Source of the DNA: Planctomycetota bacterium
Lineage (GTDB): Bacteria; Planctomycetota; SZUA-567; JAKLDR01
NCBI GenBank assembly: GCA_022703445.1
Contig: JAKLDR010000040.1
Span: 1-35,561, forward strand
Reading direction: 5' to 3'
Length of the DNA: 35,561 bases
Shown here: piece after piece, positions 16,021 through 25,525 of the stretch
How the letters are laid out: each line of letters starts with the position of its first letter
Numbering within the stretch: the stretch's first letter is position 1
Notes under the pieces: model-generated
The model's input: only the letters and a program-made list of their open reading frames with translations
The model's database searches: none
Told to the model about the DNA's origin: nothing
Position numbers and translations under genes: made by a program

Positions 16021-16143
16021 CTAGTTCACGAGATTCTTCAAGCACGGGGTCGGCACCCGGAACGGCGCGAAGTTTGATGTTCCTTTACGCTTAACCCGGA
16101 AGGCCACCTCGGCCAGCAAGCGATCAAAATCGACAGGAGTCAT
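16021..16143 (-). CDS. Small ORF of unknown nature in a decayed region
   Basis: A 40-codon ATG-to-TAG reading frame (begins MTPVDFDRLLAEVAFRVKRK) lies in a stretch noticeably poorer in G+C than its neighbours. No clear ribosome site precedes it and no family is recognised. It may be the remaining end of a gene carried by the transposon whose scar lies next to it. The rest of 15877-16324 shows no supportable feature. Confidence 0.2.
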   Translation of the reverse strand: MTPVDFDRLLAEVAFRVKRKGTSNFAPFRVPTPCLKNLVN

Positions 16144-16324
16144 GTTATCGCCGCCCACGCAAGCCCCATCCCCGCGTCCGCGCCGGACACTCTTCGGCCC
16201 GGCCGAGGCCTAAGCGCCGCACATGTGGAGCTTGGGCGCAAGGGCCGACTCATCGGCCAGGCCGGCACGAACTGCAACCTGTACAGCCGCCGCCCGCCCG
16301 TCGTCCTTCTCGGGCGCGCCGCGC

Positions 16325-19300
16325 CTACGGCGCGATGACGGTGATGGTCGCCTTGACGATGGCGCTGAGGTTCCTGCCGTCGGAGGCCTTGAAGCTGAAG
16401 GTGTCGACCCCGACGTACCCGGCCGTCGGCGTGTAGGCCACCCGGTTGGCCGCCGGCCAGCTGATCGTACCATGCAACGGCAGGGGCGCCACGGTGTAGA
16501 CCAAGGCCTGATTGTCGACGTCGGTGGCCGACCCCAGGGTGATGTCCACCGTCGCGTTGTTGGCCACGCTCACCGTCTTAGCCGCGACCACCGGCTTGTC
16601 ATCGATCGGCAGCACCGTGAGCCTCACGATCGCCACGTTGCTCCAGTGGCCCCGCGCGTCCCTCACCTTGAAGGCGAAGCTGTCCGGCCCGTTGTAGTTG
16701 GCATTCGGCTTGTACGTCCGCTTCGCCGTCGTTCCGCTGGTGATCGTCCCGTGCGCCGGCGGCGACACGATCTTGTACGTGTTCACGTCGGCGTACGGGT
16801 CGGTCGACGTCAGCACGATCGCCTTCGACACGTCCTCGTTGGTCACCACCGTCTGCGGGTTGGCCACCGGCGGGTCGTCGATCGATGCCACCGTCACCGT
16901 CACCGTCGCCACGTTCGAGTACACCGTCCCGTCGTACGCCCGGAAGGTGAAGCTGTCCGTCCCCGTCCAGCCCGGCGTTGGCGTGTAGGTCCGGTTGGCC
17001 GACGTGCCCGCCGAGACCGTCCCGTGCGCCGGGGAGCCCACTAGATGGTAGGTCAACGTGTTCAGGTCCGCGTCGCTCGCCCCCAGCACGACCGCCTTGG
17101 CCGTGCTCATCTTGGTCACGACCGTCTGGTCGCGCGCCACCGGCGCGTCGTTGACCGACGCCACCGTGATCGCCACCGTCGCGATGGCGCTGTCGAAGCT
17201 CCCGTCGTTGACCTTCCACTGGAAGCTGTCCGTCCCCTTGTAGTGCGCCGCTGGCGTGTACGTCAGGTTCGGCGCCGTCCCCGAGAGCGCCCCGTGCAGC
17301 GGCGCCGTGGTGATCGCGTACGTCAGCGTGTCGCCGTCGGCGTCCGTCGCGCCCAGCGTCACCGCCCGCGCCTCGTCCTCCGTCACCGCCAGCGTCGCCG
17401 GACCCGTGATCACCGGCACCGCGTCGACCTTCACCGTCACCGTCGCCACGTTCGAGTCCGCCGTCCCGTCGCTGGCTTTGAACGTGAACGTGTCCGTCCC
17501 GTTCCATCCAGGCATCGGCGTGTAGGTCCGGTTGGCGGCCGCGCCCGCCGTGACCGTCCCATGGCTCGGCCCGGCCATGACCGTATACATCAGGGCGTTG
17601 CCGTTGGCGTCCGTCGCCACCAACACGATCGCCTTGGCCGTGCTCACCTTCGTCACCACCGACTGCGCCGCCGCCACCGGCGCCGCGTTGACGTTCGTCA
17701 CCTCCACCGTCACCGTCGCCACGTTCGAATACAGCGCCCCGTCCTTGGCCCTGAACGTGAACGTGTCCGTCCCGCTCCAGCCCGCCGTCGGCGTGTAGGT
17801 GTGCGCCGCCGTCGTCCCCGCCGTCACCGTCCCGTGCCCCGGTTGAGCCACGATCTCGTAGGTCAGGGCCGTGCTGTCCACGTCCGTGGCCCGCAGCGTG
17901 ATCGCCTTGGCCGTGCTCACCTTCGTCACCACCGCCTGGTCGGAGGCCACCGGCGCGTCGTTGACCGCCGTCACCGTGATCGCCACCGTCGCCACGTTCG
18001 AGTCGACCGCCCCGTCGTTGACCCTGAACGCGAAACTGTCCGCCCCGGCATAGTTCTCCGCCGGAGTGTAGGTCAGGTCCGGCGCCGTCCCGGACAGCAC
18101 CCCGTGCGCCGGCGAAACCACCACCGTCCAGCTCAGGCCGCTCCCCTCCGCGTCCGTCGCCGCGAGCGTGATCGCCTTCGCCGTGTCCTCGTTCGTCGTC
18201 ACCGCCTGCGCCCCGGCCACCGGCGCGTCGTTGACCGCCGTCACCGTGATCGTCACCGTCCCGACGCCCGAGTCCGCCGCCCCGTCGTTCACCTTGTACG
18301 TGATCGTCTCCGCCCCGTTCCAGTCCGCCGCCGGAGTGTAGATTAGGTCGCCCCCGGTGAAGACCGTCGGGCCACCCTCCCCCTGCAGCGCACCGTGCGC
18401 CGGACCCGACACGATCGTGTACGTCAGCGCGTCGCCGTTGGCGTCGGTCGCAGGCAGCGTTACCACCACCGCCGCGTCCTCCTCCGTGGTCACCCCAAGG
18501 TCCGTAGCCGCCGGCGCGTCGTTCGTCACCGTCACGTTCCAAATCCGGGAATCAGTCCCGCCGTGGCCGTCCGAAACCGTTACCTTGACCGTGTGCGCCC
18601 CGGCGTCGGCCCCGCGCGGACTGTAGTTGAACGCATTCAACACCACCCCCGTGCCCACCCCGTCGAGCTCCCACGAATAGCTCAGCCCATCCCCGTCGGG
18701 ATCCCACGCGTCTGCCTCGAAGGCCTGGGTCGTCCCGGCCGCCACCGTCACCGGGCTGGCCGGGCTCAAGCCCGAGATCTCAGGACTGAAGTTCACCGCC
18801 GTCACCCCGACCGTCACCGTGGCGATCGCCGAATAGACGATCCCGTCAAAGACCTTGTATTTGAAGCTGTCCGTCCCATTCCAGTGCTGGTCAGGCGTAT
18901 AGGTCAGGTTCGGCGCCGTCCCCGAGAGCGTCCCGTGCAGCGGCGCCGTCGTGACCGTATAGGCCAGCGCGTCCCCGTCGCCGTCCGTCGCCGCCAGCAC
19001 CAGGGCCTTGGCCACGTTTTCCGCCGTGCTCACCGCCTGCGCCGGAGCCACCGGCGCCACGTTCGAGGCCTTTACCGTGATCGTCACCGTGGCCACGTTC
19101 GATACCGCCCCGGCCGCGTCCGTCGCCTGGTAGGTGAAGCTGTCAGCCCCCACCGCGCTGCCCGTGTAGCTCCGCGCCGCCCCCGAACCGGTCAGCGTCC
19201 CGTGGCTCGGGCCCGAGACGATGGCGTAGGTCACTGCCGCCCCCTCGGGGTCGGCCGCTGAGAGCGTCACCGCCCGGGCCACGCCCTTCACCGCCAGCAC

Positions 19301-21067
19301 GCTCAGGTTGGCCGCCACCGGCGGCTTCGAAAAGCTCACGCTGATCGCGTGATTCGCTGCCACCGCCGAGAAGGTGTAGTCCGTCGGATTGCCGGCTACC
19401 GCCACACCGTCGACCAGGAGGCTGGCGACAGCGTAATCGGCGTCCGGGGTGATCGCGAACGCCCGGTCCGCCCCCGCATTGACCACCACCGCACCCGAGG
19501 GGGTAATCGCCCCGTTGGCCCCGGCCGTCGCCGTGACCGTCCACTGCCGGATGAAGCTCGCCGAGATGGTGTGGGCAGCCTGCACGTCCGTGAACGTGTA
19601 CGAGGTGATAGCCCCCTGCGAAACGCCGTCGACCAGCACGTCCGCGATGATGCAGCTGGCGTCGGGGACGATGGTGAACGTCCTGTCCGTCCCCTTGACC
19701 ACCGAAACCGGCCCAGACGGCGAGACGGACCCGTTGGGCCCCGCCGAACTGGCGATCACGCACCCGGGCATAAAGCTGGCCGCAATGGTGTGGTCGGCCG
19801 AGACATTGGTGAAGGTGTAGCTACCGGCCGCGCCCACCGCCAAACCGTCGACCGTCAGATCAGAGACCGCGTACCCAGCATCGGGGGTGATCGCGAAGGT
19901 CTGGCTCGCTCCACCGCAGACGGGCACGGTGCCGCTGGGGACGATCGTCCCGTTGGCCCCCGCCGAGGCGATCACGCCGTAGACTGTGGTCGGCACGCCC
20001 TTGCGGATGGTGTTATTGACCGAGTCCACCACGTAGACGGTGTTCGCACTGCTGACCGCCAGCCCAAGCGGCGTGAAGAACCTGGCGGCCGAGCCGACGC
20101 CATCGGCGCTGCCCGAACTGCCGGCTGAGCCGGCCACGGTGGTCACCGCTCCGGCGGGCGATATGCGCCGGACGGTGTGGTTGGCACCGGAGTCCACTGC
20201 GTAGACGTTTCCGCCGCTGTCCACCCCCAACCCGACCACCCGCCAGAACTGGGCCGCCGCACCCGTGCCGTCGGCGTTGCCGGCAATCGAGTCTCCCGCC
20301 AGGGTGGTCACCACCCGCGAGGGGGTGATCTTGCGGACCCGATTGCCGTCGGCAACGTACACGTTGCCAGCGCTGTCCGCAGCCAGACCGCTGACAGTCA
20401 TGAAGCGGGCGGCGCTGCCCGTACCGTCGACCAGCCCCGAGACCTCGGCGAGGCCGGCGTAGGTGGTCACCACTCGCGAGGGCGTGATCTTGCGGATGGT
20501 GCAGTTCATGGTGTCGGCCACGAAGACGTTCCCGGAACCATCCACGGCGATGGCCTCAGGGCAACGAAACCGGGCGGCGCTGCCCGTGCCGTCCGCAGTG
20601 CCGATGGTGTTGGCCAGGCCGGCGAACGTGGTCACCACCCCCGTCGAGGTGACCTTGCGAATCGTGCTGCTGTTGGTGTCGGCCACATAGACGTTGCCGG
20701 AGCCGTCGACGGCCACCCCCCTGGGGTAGCTGAAGCGAGCTGCACTCCCGATCCCGTCCTCCGTGCCGATGGTCATTGGAGAACCGGCCAGGGTGGTCAC
20801 GACGCCCGCCGGGGTGATCTTCCGAATGGTGCTATTGGCCCGGTCCGCGACGTACACGTTGCCCGAACCGTCCACGGCCACTCCGCAGGGATCGAAGAAC
20901 CTGGCAGCGCTGCCGGTACCATCGGCACTGCCGACGTGACCGGCCGAGCCGGCGAAAGTGGTTACAGTGAGAACCTCGCCAGCGGCAGCCAGGCCGGCAC
21001 AGACGGCGGTCGTCAGCAACGCCGCGGCAACCAGGTCCCTCATCCCACATAAACCGAATGGCCGCAT
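16325..21067 (-). CDS. Giant secreted NHL / InlB-repeat / cadherin-like protein
   Basis: About 1,580 residues. The ATG at 21067 follows AGGGGGG and opens MRPFGLCGMRDLVAAALLTT..., a signal peptide; ATGs at 21109 and 21043 are alternatives. Residues of about 35-370 hold six NHL repeats (GVAVDGSGNVYVADRANSTI is typical), enough for one six-bladed propeller. Three InlB/Big-type repeats follow (SAGANGTIVPSG ... YTFTNVSADHTIAASF). The rest is about ten cadherin-like units (for example NEDTAKAITLAATDAEG, then YAGADSFAFRVNDG) and one PKD-like unit (YSWELDGVGTG). There is no LPXTG, PEP-CTERM or other sorting end; it stops at TITVIAP. Such proteins act in adhesion or as surface structures, but the exact role is unknown. 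Confidence 0.85.
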   Translation of the reverse strand: MRPFGLCGMRDLVAAALLTTAVCAGLAAAGEVLTVTTFAGSAGHVGSADGTGSAARFFDPCGVAVDGSGNVYVADRANSTIRKITPAGVVTTLAGSPMTIGTEDGIGSAARFSYPRGVAVDGSGNVYVADTNSSTIRKVTSTGVVTTFAGLANTIGTADGTGSAARFRCPEAIAVDGSGNVFVADTMNCTIRKITPSRVVTTYAGLAEVSGLVDGTGSAARFMTVSGLAADSAGNVYVADGNRVRKITPSRVVTTLAGDSIAGNADGTGAAAQFWRVVGLGVDSGGNVYAVDSGANHTVRRISPAGAVTTVAGSAGSSGSADGVGSAARFFTPLGLAVSSANTVYVVDSVNNTIRKGVPTTVYGVIASAGANGTIVPSGTVPVCGGASQTFAITPDAGYAVSDLTVDGLAVGAAGSYTFTNVSADHTIAASFMPGCVIASSAGPNGSVSPSGPVSVVKGTDRTFTIVPDASCIIADVLVDGVSQGAITSYTFTDVQAAHTISASFIRQWTVTATAGANGAITPSGAVVVNAGADRAFAITPDADYAVASLLVDGVAVAGNPTDYTFSAVAANHAISVSFSKPPVAANLSVLAVKGVARAVTLSAADPEGAAVTYAIVSGPSHGTLTGSGAARSYTGSAVGADSFTYQATDAAGAVSNVATVTITVKASNVAPVAPAQAVSTAENVAKALVLAATDGDGDALAYTVTTAPLHGTLSGTAPNLTYTPDQHWNGTDSFKYKVFDGIVYSAIATVTVGVTAVNFSPEISGLSPASPVTVAAGTTQAFEADAWDPDGDGLSYSWELDGVGTGVVLNAFNYSPRGADAGAHTVKVTVSDGHGGTDSRIWNVTVTNDAPAATDLGVTTEEDAAVVVTLPATDANGDALTYTIVSGPAHGALQGEGGPTVFTGGDLIYTPAADWNGAETITYKVNDGAADSGVGTVTITVTAVNDAPVAGAQAVTTNEDTAKAITLAATDAEGSGLSWTVVVSPAHGVLSGTAPDLTYTPAENYAGADSFAFRVNDGAVDSNVATVAITVTAVNDAPVASDQAVVTKVSTAKAITLRATDVDSTALTYEIVAQPGHGTVTAGTTAAHTYTPTAGWSGTDTFTFRAKDGALYSNVATVTVEVTNVNAAPVAAAQSVVTKVSTAKAIVLVATDANGNALMYTVMAGPSHGTVTAGAAANRTYTPMPGWNGTDTFTFKASDGTADSNVATVTVKVDAVPVITGPATLAVTEDEARAVTLGATDADGDTLTYAITTAPLHGALSGTAPNLTYTPAAHYKGTDSFQWKVNDGSFDSAIATVAITVASVNDAPVARDQTVVTKMSTAKAVVLGASDADLNTLTYHLVGSPAHGTVSAGTSANRTYTPTPGWTGTDSFTFRAYDGTVYSNVATVTVTVASIDDPPVANPQTVVTNEDVSKAIVLTSTDPYADVNTYKIVSPPAHGTITSGTTAKRTYKPNANYNGPDSFAFKVRDARGHWSNVAIVRLTVLPIDDKPVVAAKTVSVANNATVDITLGSATDVDNQALVYTVAPLPLHGTISWPAANRVAYTPTAGYVGVDTFSFKASDGRNLSAIVKATITVIAP

Positions 21068-21154
21068 TTCCCACACCCCCCTTGCCGCCAGGACTGAGGC
21101 GGCGCCCATCTGGAATACCCTGCCCGTCCGACACAGCCCTGCTGTTTCTTAAAT

Positions 21155-21183
21155 AACTTACCCAACAGGCCGCCGCGAGTCAA
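21155..21183 (-). promoter_or_regulatory. Putative promoter of the giant repeat protein
   Basis: The minus strand has TTGACT (21178-21183), a 17-nt spacer and TAAGTT (21155-21160) in the AT-richest part of the divergent intergenic region, about 90 bp before the chosen start. Confidence 0.35.
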
Positions 21184-21253
21184 CCCGGAATTTCCTAGGG
21201 CGGTTAAACGCCGTTGTTTCGTTTCTTGAAATGACCCGGGCAGCCCGTACGGA

Positions 21254-21281
21254 TTGACATTCCCGCCACCCCGGGTAACCT
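21254..21281 (+). promoter_or_regulatory. Putative bioA promoter
   Basis: A perfect TTGACA (21254-21259) is followed after 16 nt by TAACCT (21276-21281), 37 bp before the bioA ATG. The -10 box is weak. No BirA-like operator was seen. Confidence 0.45.
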
Positions 21282-21318
21282 CTGCCCGGAAAGCCGGAGT
21301 CCGGAGACCCCGACCATC

Positions 21319-22668
21319 ATGAACCGCCGAGAAGCCAGCCGCCTCCGCCGCCTCGACCGGCGGCGCTCCTGGAAGCCCTTCACCGACATGCGCGAGTATC
21401 TCGCCTCCGAGCCGCACATCATCGAGCGCGGCCGGGGGCGGTGGCTCTACGACTCCGAGGGCCGGAGGCTCCTCGACGCGGTCAGCTCACTGTGGTGCAA
21501 CCTGCTCGGCCACCGCGTCCCGGAGATCGACCGGGCCGTCCGGGAGCAGCTCGGGCGCGCCGCCCACACCACCTCGCTGGGGCCCACCCACCCCGCGGCC
21601 ATCGAGCTCGCCGACCGGCTGGTGCGGATGGCGCCGGAGGGCCTGGAGCGGGTCTTCTACACCGACTCCGGCTCCGAGGCGGTGGAGGTCGCGCTCAAGC
21701 TCGCCGTCGGCCACTGGAGGCACCGCGGCCGCCCGGAGAAGTCGAAGATCGTCTGCCTGGCCGAGAGCTACCACGGCGACACGCTCGGGGCGGTCTCGGT
21801 CGGGGGCATCGAGGTCTTCCACTCGGAGTGGCGGAAGCTCTGCTTCGAGGCCATCCGGGTGCCGAGCCCGGCGTGCCACGCCTGCCCGCGCTCGGACTCG
21901 CCGAGCTGCGGCCGTAAGTGCCTGGCGGCGCTGGAGCGGCTGCTGGCCGAGCGTTCCGGCGAGATCGCCGCGCTGGTGATCGAGCCGCGCATCCAGGCGG
22001 CCGCCGGGATGCTCTTCGCCTGGGACGGCTACCTGCGCGAGGCCAGGCGGCTCACCAGGAAATACGACGTCCTGCTCATCGCCGACGAGGTGGCCACCGG
22101 CTTCGGCCGCACGGGAAAGCGCTTCGCCTGCGACCACGAGGGAGTCCGGCCCGACCTGCTGTGTCTCGCCAAGGGCCTGACCGGCGGCTACCTGCCGCTG
22201 GCCGTCACGCTCGCGACCGGCGAGATCTTCGAGTCCTTCCTGGCCCAGGCCCCGGGCGAGCGCCGGGTCTTCTACCACGGGCACACCTACACGGCGAACC
22301 CGCTGGGCTGCGCCGCGGCGCTGGCGGCCATGAAGCTCTACCTGCGCGAGGAGCCGAAGCTCCGCCGACGCTCGCGGGAGCTGGCCAAGGCGCTCGCGCC
22401 GCTCGGGAAGCTCCCGCACGTCGCCGGGGTGCGCCTGCTCGGCCTGATGGGCGGCGTGGAGCTCATCGAGGACAAGGGCTTCCGCAAGCCCTTCGACCCC
22501 AAGCGCCGGGTCGGCGCGGCGGCCTGCAGGGCGGCGCTCGACCACGGCGTGCTGGTCCGCCCGCTCGGCGACCTGCTCGTGGTCATGCCGCCGATCAACA
22601 CGACGCCGCCGGAGATGCGGCATCTGGCGCGGGGGCTGGCGGCGGCGATCCGGCAGGTCACCGGATAG
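21319..22668 (+). CDS. bioA: Adenosylmethionine-8-amino-7-oxononanoate aminotransferase
   Basis: BioA moves an amino group from S-adenosylmethionine to KAPA, giving DAPA in biotin synthesis, with pyridoxal phosphate as cofactor. The 449-residue product shows WKPFTDMREY, LLDAVSSLWCNLLGHR, HTTSLGPTHP, FYTDSGSEAVEVALKLA, ESYHGDTLGAVSVGG, LLIADEVATGFGRTG, the PLP lysine in CLAKGLTGGYLPLA and GHTYTANPLGCAAA. These separate BioA from general class III aminotransferases. The ATG at 21319 follows GGAGAC. bioB, bioD and bioF are not in the window. A glycosyltransferase starts 7 nt after the stop codon. Confidence 0.92.
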   Translation: MNRREASRLRRLDRRRSWKPFTDMREYLASEPHIIERGRGRWLYDSEGRRLLDAVSSLWCNLLGHRVPEIDRAVREQLGRAAHTTSLGPTHPAAIELADRLVRMAPEGLERVFYTDSGSEAVEVALKLAVGHWRHRGRPEKSKIVCLAESYHGDTLGAVSVGGIEVFHSEWRKLCFEAIRVPSPACHACPRSDSPSCGRKCLAALERLLAERSGEIAALVIEPRIQAAAGMLFAWDGYLREARRLTRKYDVLLIADEVATGFGRTGKRFACDHEGVRPDLLCLAKGLTGGYLPLAVTLATGEIFESFLAQAPGERRVFYHGHTYTANPLGCAAALAAMKLYLREEPKLRRRSRELAKALAPLGKLPHVAGVRLLGLMGGVELIEDKGFRKPFDPKRRVGAAACRAALDHGVLVRPLGDLLVVMPPINTTPPEMRHLARGLAAAIRQVTG

Positions 22669-22674
22669 CCGGCG

Positions 22675-23448
22675 GTGAACACCGCCGGCCAAGCCGACCC
22701 GGCTCCTCCCGACTTCTCGGTCATCGTCCCGGCCTACAACGAGGAGGCCGAACTGCCCCGGTCACTGGCGGCACTGCGACTGGCCATGGAGCGCGCCGCC
22801 CGCCAGGGCCTCTCCGGCGAGCTCATCGTCGTCGACAACAACTCGGCCGACCGCACAGCGGACGTCGCCCGGGCCGCCGGCGCCCGGGTGGTCTTCGAGC
22901 CGGTCAACCAGATCTCCCGGGCCCGGAACGCCGGGGCGCGCGCGGCGGCCGGGCAATACCTCGTCTTCACCGACGCCGACACGGTGGTGAGCCCCGAGCT
23001 GCTCGCCGCCGCGCTCGGGAACCTGGCCTCCGGCCGGGCCGCCGGCGGCGGGGCGGCCATGGACTTCGACAGCTACCCGCGCCGGGGCACCCGCACGGCG
23101 ATCCGCCTCTGGAATCGGCTGGCGCGCTGGCGGGGGCTGGCCGCCGGCGCCTTCGTCTACTGCCTGCGGGAGGGCTTCGAGGCCGTCGGCGGCTTCAGCG
23201 AGAAGGTCTACGCCGGCGAGGAGATATTCTTCTCGCGCTCGCTCCGGCTCTGGGGCCGGCGCCGGGGTCTGGCCTTCGAGGTGATCGCCACCCACCCGGC
23301 GGTGACCTCCAGCCGCAAGCTGCGCTGGCACTCCTGGCCGACGATCATCCTGTACAGCCTGGGCCTCGCGATCTTCCCGGCGGGGCTGCTTTCGCGGCGG
23401 CTGTGCGCTTTCTGGTACCGGCGGCCGGAGGGAGGATCCGGTTCATAG
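22675..23448 (+). CDS. Family 2 glycosyltransferase
   Basis: The 257-residue product starts at GTG 22675, right behind bioA. It has the GT2 nucleotide-binding start FSVIVPAYNEEAELPRSLAA, LIVVDNNSADRTADVA, RARNAGARAAAGQYLVFTDADT (the DxD metal site, quoted in part) and a GGFSEKVYAGEEIFFSRSL acceptor-side segment. A hydrophobic C-terminal stretch (IILYSLGLAIFPAGLL) suggests membrane association. It probably transfers a sugar from a nucleotide donor to a lipid or surface glycan; donor and acceptor are unknown. The link to bioA looks positional only. Confidence 0.87.
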   Translation: MNTAGQADPAPPDFSVIVPAYNEEAELPRSLAALRLAMERAARQGLSGELIVVDNNSADRTADVARAAGARVVFEPVNQISRARNAGARAAAGQYLVFTDADTVVSPELLAAALGNLASGRAAGGGAAMDFDSYPRRGTRTAIRLWNRLARWRGLAAGAFVYCLREGFEAVGGFSEKVYAGEEIFFSRSLRLWGRRRGLAFEVIATHPAVTSSRKLRWHSWPTIILYSLGLAIFPAGLLSRRLCAFWYRRPEGGSGS

Positions 23449-23492
23449 CGACAGCGTGGCCAGTCTCGCGTTCCCCGTGATCGCTCTCGTCC

Positions 23493-23520
23493 TTGCCGCC
23501 GGCACTGTGGCGGCTACACT
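23493..23520 (+). promoter_or_regulatory. Putative promoter of the small membrane protein gene
   Basis: TTGCCG (23493-23498), a 16-nt spacer ending CGGC and TACACT (23515-23520) lie 21 bp before the ATG at 23542, the same layout as the metK, ahcY and ctpA promoters. Confidence 0.5.
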
Positions 23521-23541
23521 GCCCGACGAAAGGTACAAGGC

Positions 23542-24066
23542 ATGAAGCGCACCTGGCTCTCCATCACCGGCGGCATCCTGCTCGTCCTGCTCTCGCTGGG
23601 CACCGGACTGGGCGGCATGAGTTACGTCGCGCTGAGCACCCCGGAGAACATGGCCACGATGCTCAAGGAGTACCGCCGGGCCATCGACGAGGCCGAGAAA
23701 TCCGCCCCGCCCGACCAGCGGCCGCAGTTCGAGGAGGCCCGCAAGCTGGTGGCCGACCTGGAGGCCCGCACCGCCGGGACCGGCGGAGAGGTCTGGCTGG
23801 CCAGCTGGCGGCCGTTCGGCTACTTCGAGCTCTTTGCCTCCGCCCTGGGGCTGGTCGGCGGCGTGGCGCTGATGATCGGGGGCCGGTTCGGCCGGACCTC
23901 GGGGCTGCTTGCCGGCGTCGCCGGGGCCGCCGCCTGCGTCTGGGGGTCGATGATCGGCGTGCCGCCGCCGGTCAGCACCGGCCTGCAGATCGCCTGCCTG
24001 CTGGGCTACGTGGTGGCGATACTCGGGGCGTTCTCCATCGTCACGGAACCGCAGGCGGAGGGCTGA
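23542..24066 (+). CDS. Hypothetical membrane protein
   Basis: The 174-residue product has a hydrophobic N-terminal segment (LSITGGILLVLLSLGTGLGG), a charged helical region rich in Glu, Lys and Arg (about residues 40-80), and three further hydrophobic stretches toward the C-terminus (FELFASALGLVGGVALMIGG; LLAGVAGAAACVWGSMIG; IACLLGYVVAILGAFSIV). This predicts four membrane helices with one soluble loop after the first. No family is recognised. AAAGG lies upstream of the ATG, and a promoter of the local class precedes it. Confidence 0.6.
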   Translation: MKRTWLSITGGILLVLLSLGTGLGGMSYVALSTPENMATMLKEYRRAIDEAEKSAPPDQRPQFEEARKLVADLEARTAGTGGEVWLASWRPFGYFELFASALGLVGGVALMIGGRFGRTSGLLAGVAGAAACVWGSMIGVPPPVSTGLQIACLLGYVVAILGAFSIVTEPQAEG

Positions 24067-24091
24067 GAGGCCGCCGAACGCGAAAACAGCA

Positions 24092-24113
24092 GGGGCGCGG
24101 CAAGCCGCGCCCC
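24092..24113. terminator. Bidirectional terminator hairpin between convergent genes
   Basis: A perfect 10-bp GC stem, GGGGCGCGGC with its complement and a 2-nt AA loop. On the minus strand (for ahcY) it is followed by TGCTGTTTTC. On the plus strand only TTC follows. It is likely the ahcY terminator and may serve both genes. Confidence 0.65.
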
Positions 24114-24149
24114 TTCACTGACAACTGTCAACTGAGAACTGGCAACCGC
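24114..24149. repeat. CAACTG word array
   Basis: Words GACAACTG, TCAACTG, AGAACTG and GCAAC follow one another between the hairpin and the ahcY stop. A small TGACA-AC-TGTCA palindrome is included. It is a one-armed example of the word repeats seen elsewhere in this window. Confidence 0.5.
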
Positions 24150-24151
24150 CG

Positions 24152-25429
24152 TTAGGTCCCCATCTCCCACGAAGCCAGGTACTTCTTCTGCTCCGCGGTG
24201 AGGCGGTCGATGCCCACGCCCATGGACTTGAGCTTGAGCGCGGCCACGAACTTGTCGATCTCGGCGGGCACGTCGTAGACCCGCCTGGTCATCTTGCCTC
24301 TGGGGGCGTTCTTGGCGACGAGCTCCGCGGAGAGCGCCTGGACCGCGAAGGACATGTCCATAACGCAGGCCGGGTGGCCCTCGGCGGAGGCCAGGTTGAT
24401 GAGCCGGCCGTCGGCCAGCAGGTAGACCCGGTTGCCGCTCCTCATGGTGTACTCGTCGACGAACGGGCGGATCCCGCGGCGGATCTTCTTCGCGGCCTTG
24501 GCCAGGCCCGGGATGTCAATCTCCACATTGAAGTGGCCGGAGTTGGCCACCACCGCACCGTCCTTCATCACCTTGAAGTGCTCGGCGCGGAGCACGTTGA
24601 TGTCGCCGGTCAGCGTGCAGAAGATGTCGCCAATCCGCGCGGCCCTGGCCATGGGCATCACCTGGAAGCCGTCCATGACGGCCTCGAGGGCCTTCAAGTG
24701 GTCGATCTCGGTGACGATCACCTGGGCGCCCATGCCCCGGGCGCGCATGGCGAAGCCGCGGCCGCACCAGCCGTAGCCGGCGGTGACCACCGTCCGGCCG
24801 GCGAACAGGCGGTTGGTGGCCCGGATGATCCCGTCGACGGTGCTCTGGCCGGTTCCGTAGCGGTTGTCGAAGAGGTGCTTGGTGCCGGCGTCGTTGACCG
24901 CGACCACCGGGAAGAGCAGCTTGCCCTCCTCGGCCAGGGCGCGCAGGCGGATGACGCCGGTGGTGGTCTCCTCGGTGCCGCCCCACACGCCCGGGGCGAG
25001 GTCCCGCCGGTCGCCGTGGATCCGGCTGACCAGGTCGGCGCCGTCGTCCATGGTGATGTTCGGGCGGAAGTCGAGCGCCGCGTCGATGTGCGCGTAGTAG
25101 GTCTTCCGGTCCTCGCCCTTGATCGAGAAGGTCGAGATGCCGAACTCCTTCACCAGCGCGGCGGCCACGTCGTCCTGGGTGGACAGCGGGTTCGAGGCGC
25201 ACAGGCGCATCTCGGCCCCGCCGGCCTTCAGGGTGCGCATGAGGTTGGCCGTCTCGGTGGTGACGTGCAGGCAGCCGGAGAGCCTGACGCCCTTGAGCGG
25301 CTTCTCCCGCGAGAAGCGCTCGCGGATGGCCCGCAGGACGGGCATGTCCTGCTCGGCCCACTCGATGCGGCGCAGGCCGTCGGCGGCGAGCCTGAGATCG
25401 CGGACGTGGTGCTTGACCTTGGCGGCCAT
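24152..25429 (-). CDS. ahcY: Adenosylhomocysteinase
   Basis: AhcY reversibly hydrolyses S-adenosylhomocysteine to adenosine and homocysteine, clearing the product of SAM-dependent methylation. The ATG at 25429 follows AAGGAGAAA and gives 425 residues. Landmarks are [32 protein letters not shown], a [13 protein letters not shown] segment, [19 protein letters not shown], the NAD-binding [17 protein letters not shown], and [10 protein letters not shown]. The 40-residue insertion of the long bacterial form is absent, as in archaeal and many deep-branching bacterial enzymes. metK, the other end of the SAM cycle, lies 2.3 kb away on the same strand with its own promoter. Confidence 0.95.
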   Translation of the reverse strand: MAAKVKHHVRDLRLAADGLRRIEWAEQDMPVLRAIRERFSREKPLKGVRLSGCLHVTTETANLMRTLKAGGAEMRLCASNPLSTQDDVAAALVKEFGISTFSIKGEDRKTYYAHIDAALDFRPNITMDDGADLVSRIHGDRRDLAPGVWGGTEETTTGVIRLRALAEEGKLLFPVVAVNDAGTKHLFDNRYGTGQSTVDGIIRATNRLFAGRTVVTAGYGWCGRGFAMRARGMGAQVIVTEIDHLKALEAVMDGFQVMPMARAARIGDIFCTLTGDINVLRAEHFKVMKDGAVVANSGHFNVEIDIPGLAKAAKKIRRGIRPFVDEYTMRSGNRVYLLADGRLINLASAEGHPACVMDMSFAVQALSAELVAKNAPRGKMTRRVYDVPAEIDKFVAALKLKSMGVGIDRLTAEQKKYLASWEMGT

Positions 25430-25466
25430 CAGGTTTCTCCTTGGTTCCCCCTTTTGAGCTGCGGGC

Positions 25467-25494
25467 ATTCTAGCCGCGCCGGCGGGGGCTTCAA
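25467..25494 (-). promoter_or_regulatory. Putative ahcY promoter
   Basis: The minus strand has TTGAAG (25489-25494), a 16-nt spacer ending CGGC and TAGAAT (25467-25472), 37 bp before the ATG. The leader is too short for a known SAH riboswitch and none is seen. Confidence 0.65.
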
Positions 25495-25525
25495 GCCCAA
25501 CATGAAGAAGCTGCGGGAACGCCCC

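Noticed and set aside
16144..16324. Possible additional gene before the giant repeat protein
   Set aside because: Short frames here have no start with ribosome site, no recognisable domain and run into antisense of the neighbour.
16325..21067. Regularly spaced DNA repeats that could be taken for a CRISPR array
   Set aside because: Spacing is about 270 bp, units are imperfect and all lie within one long reading frame of cadherin-like domains. It is a coding repeat.
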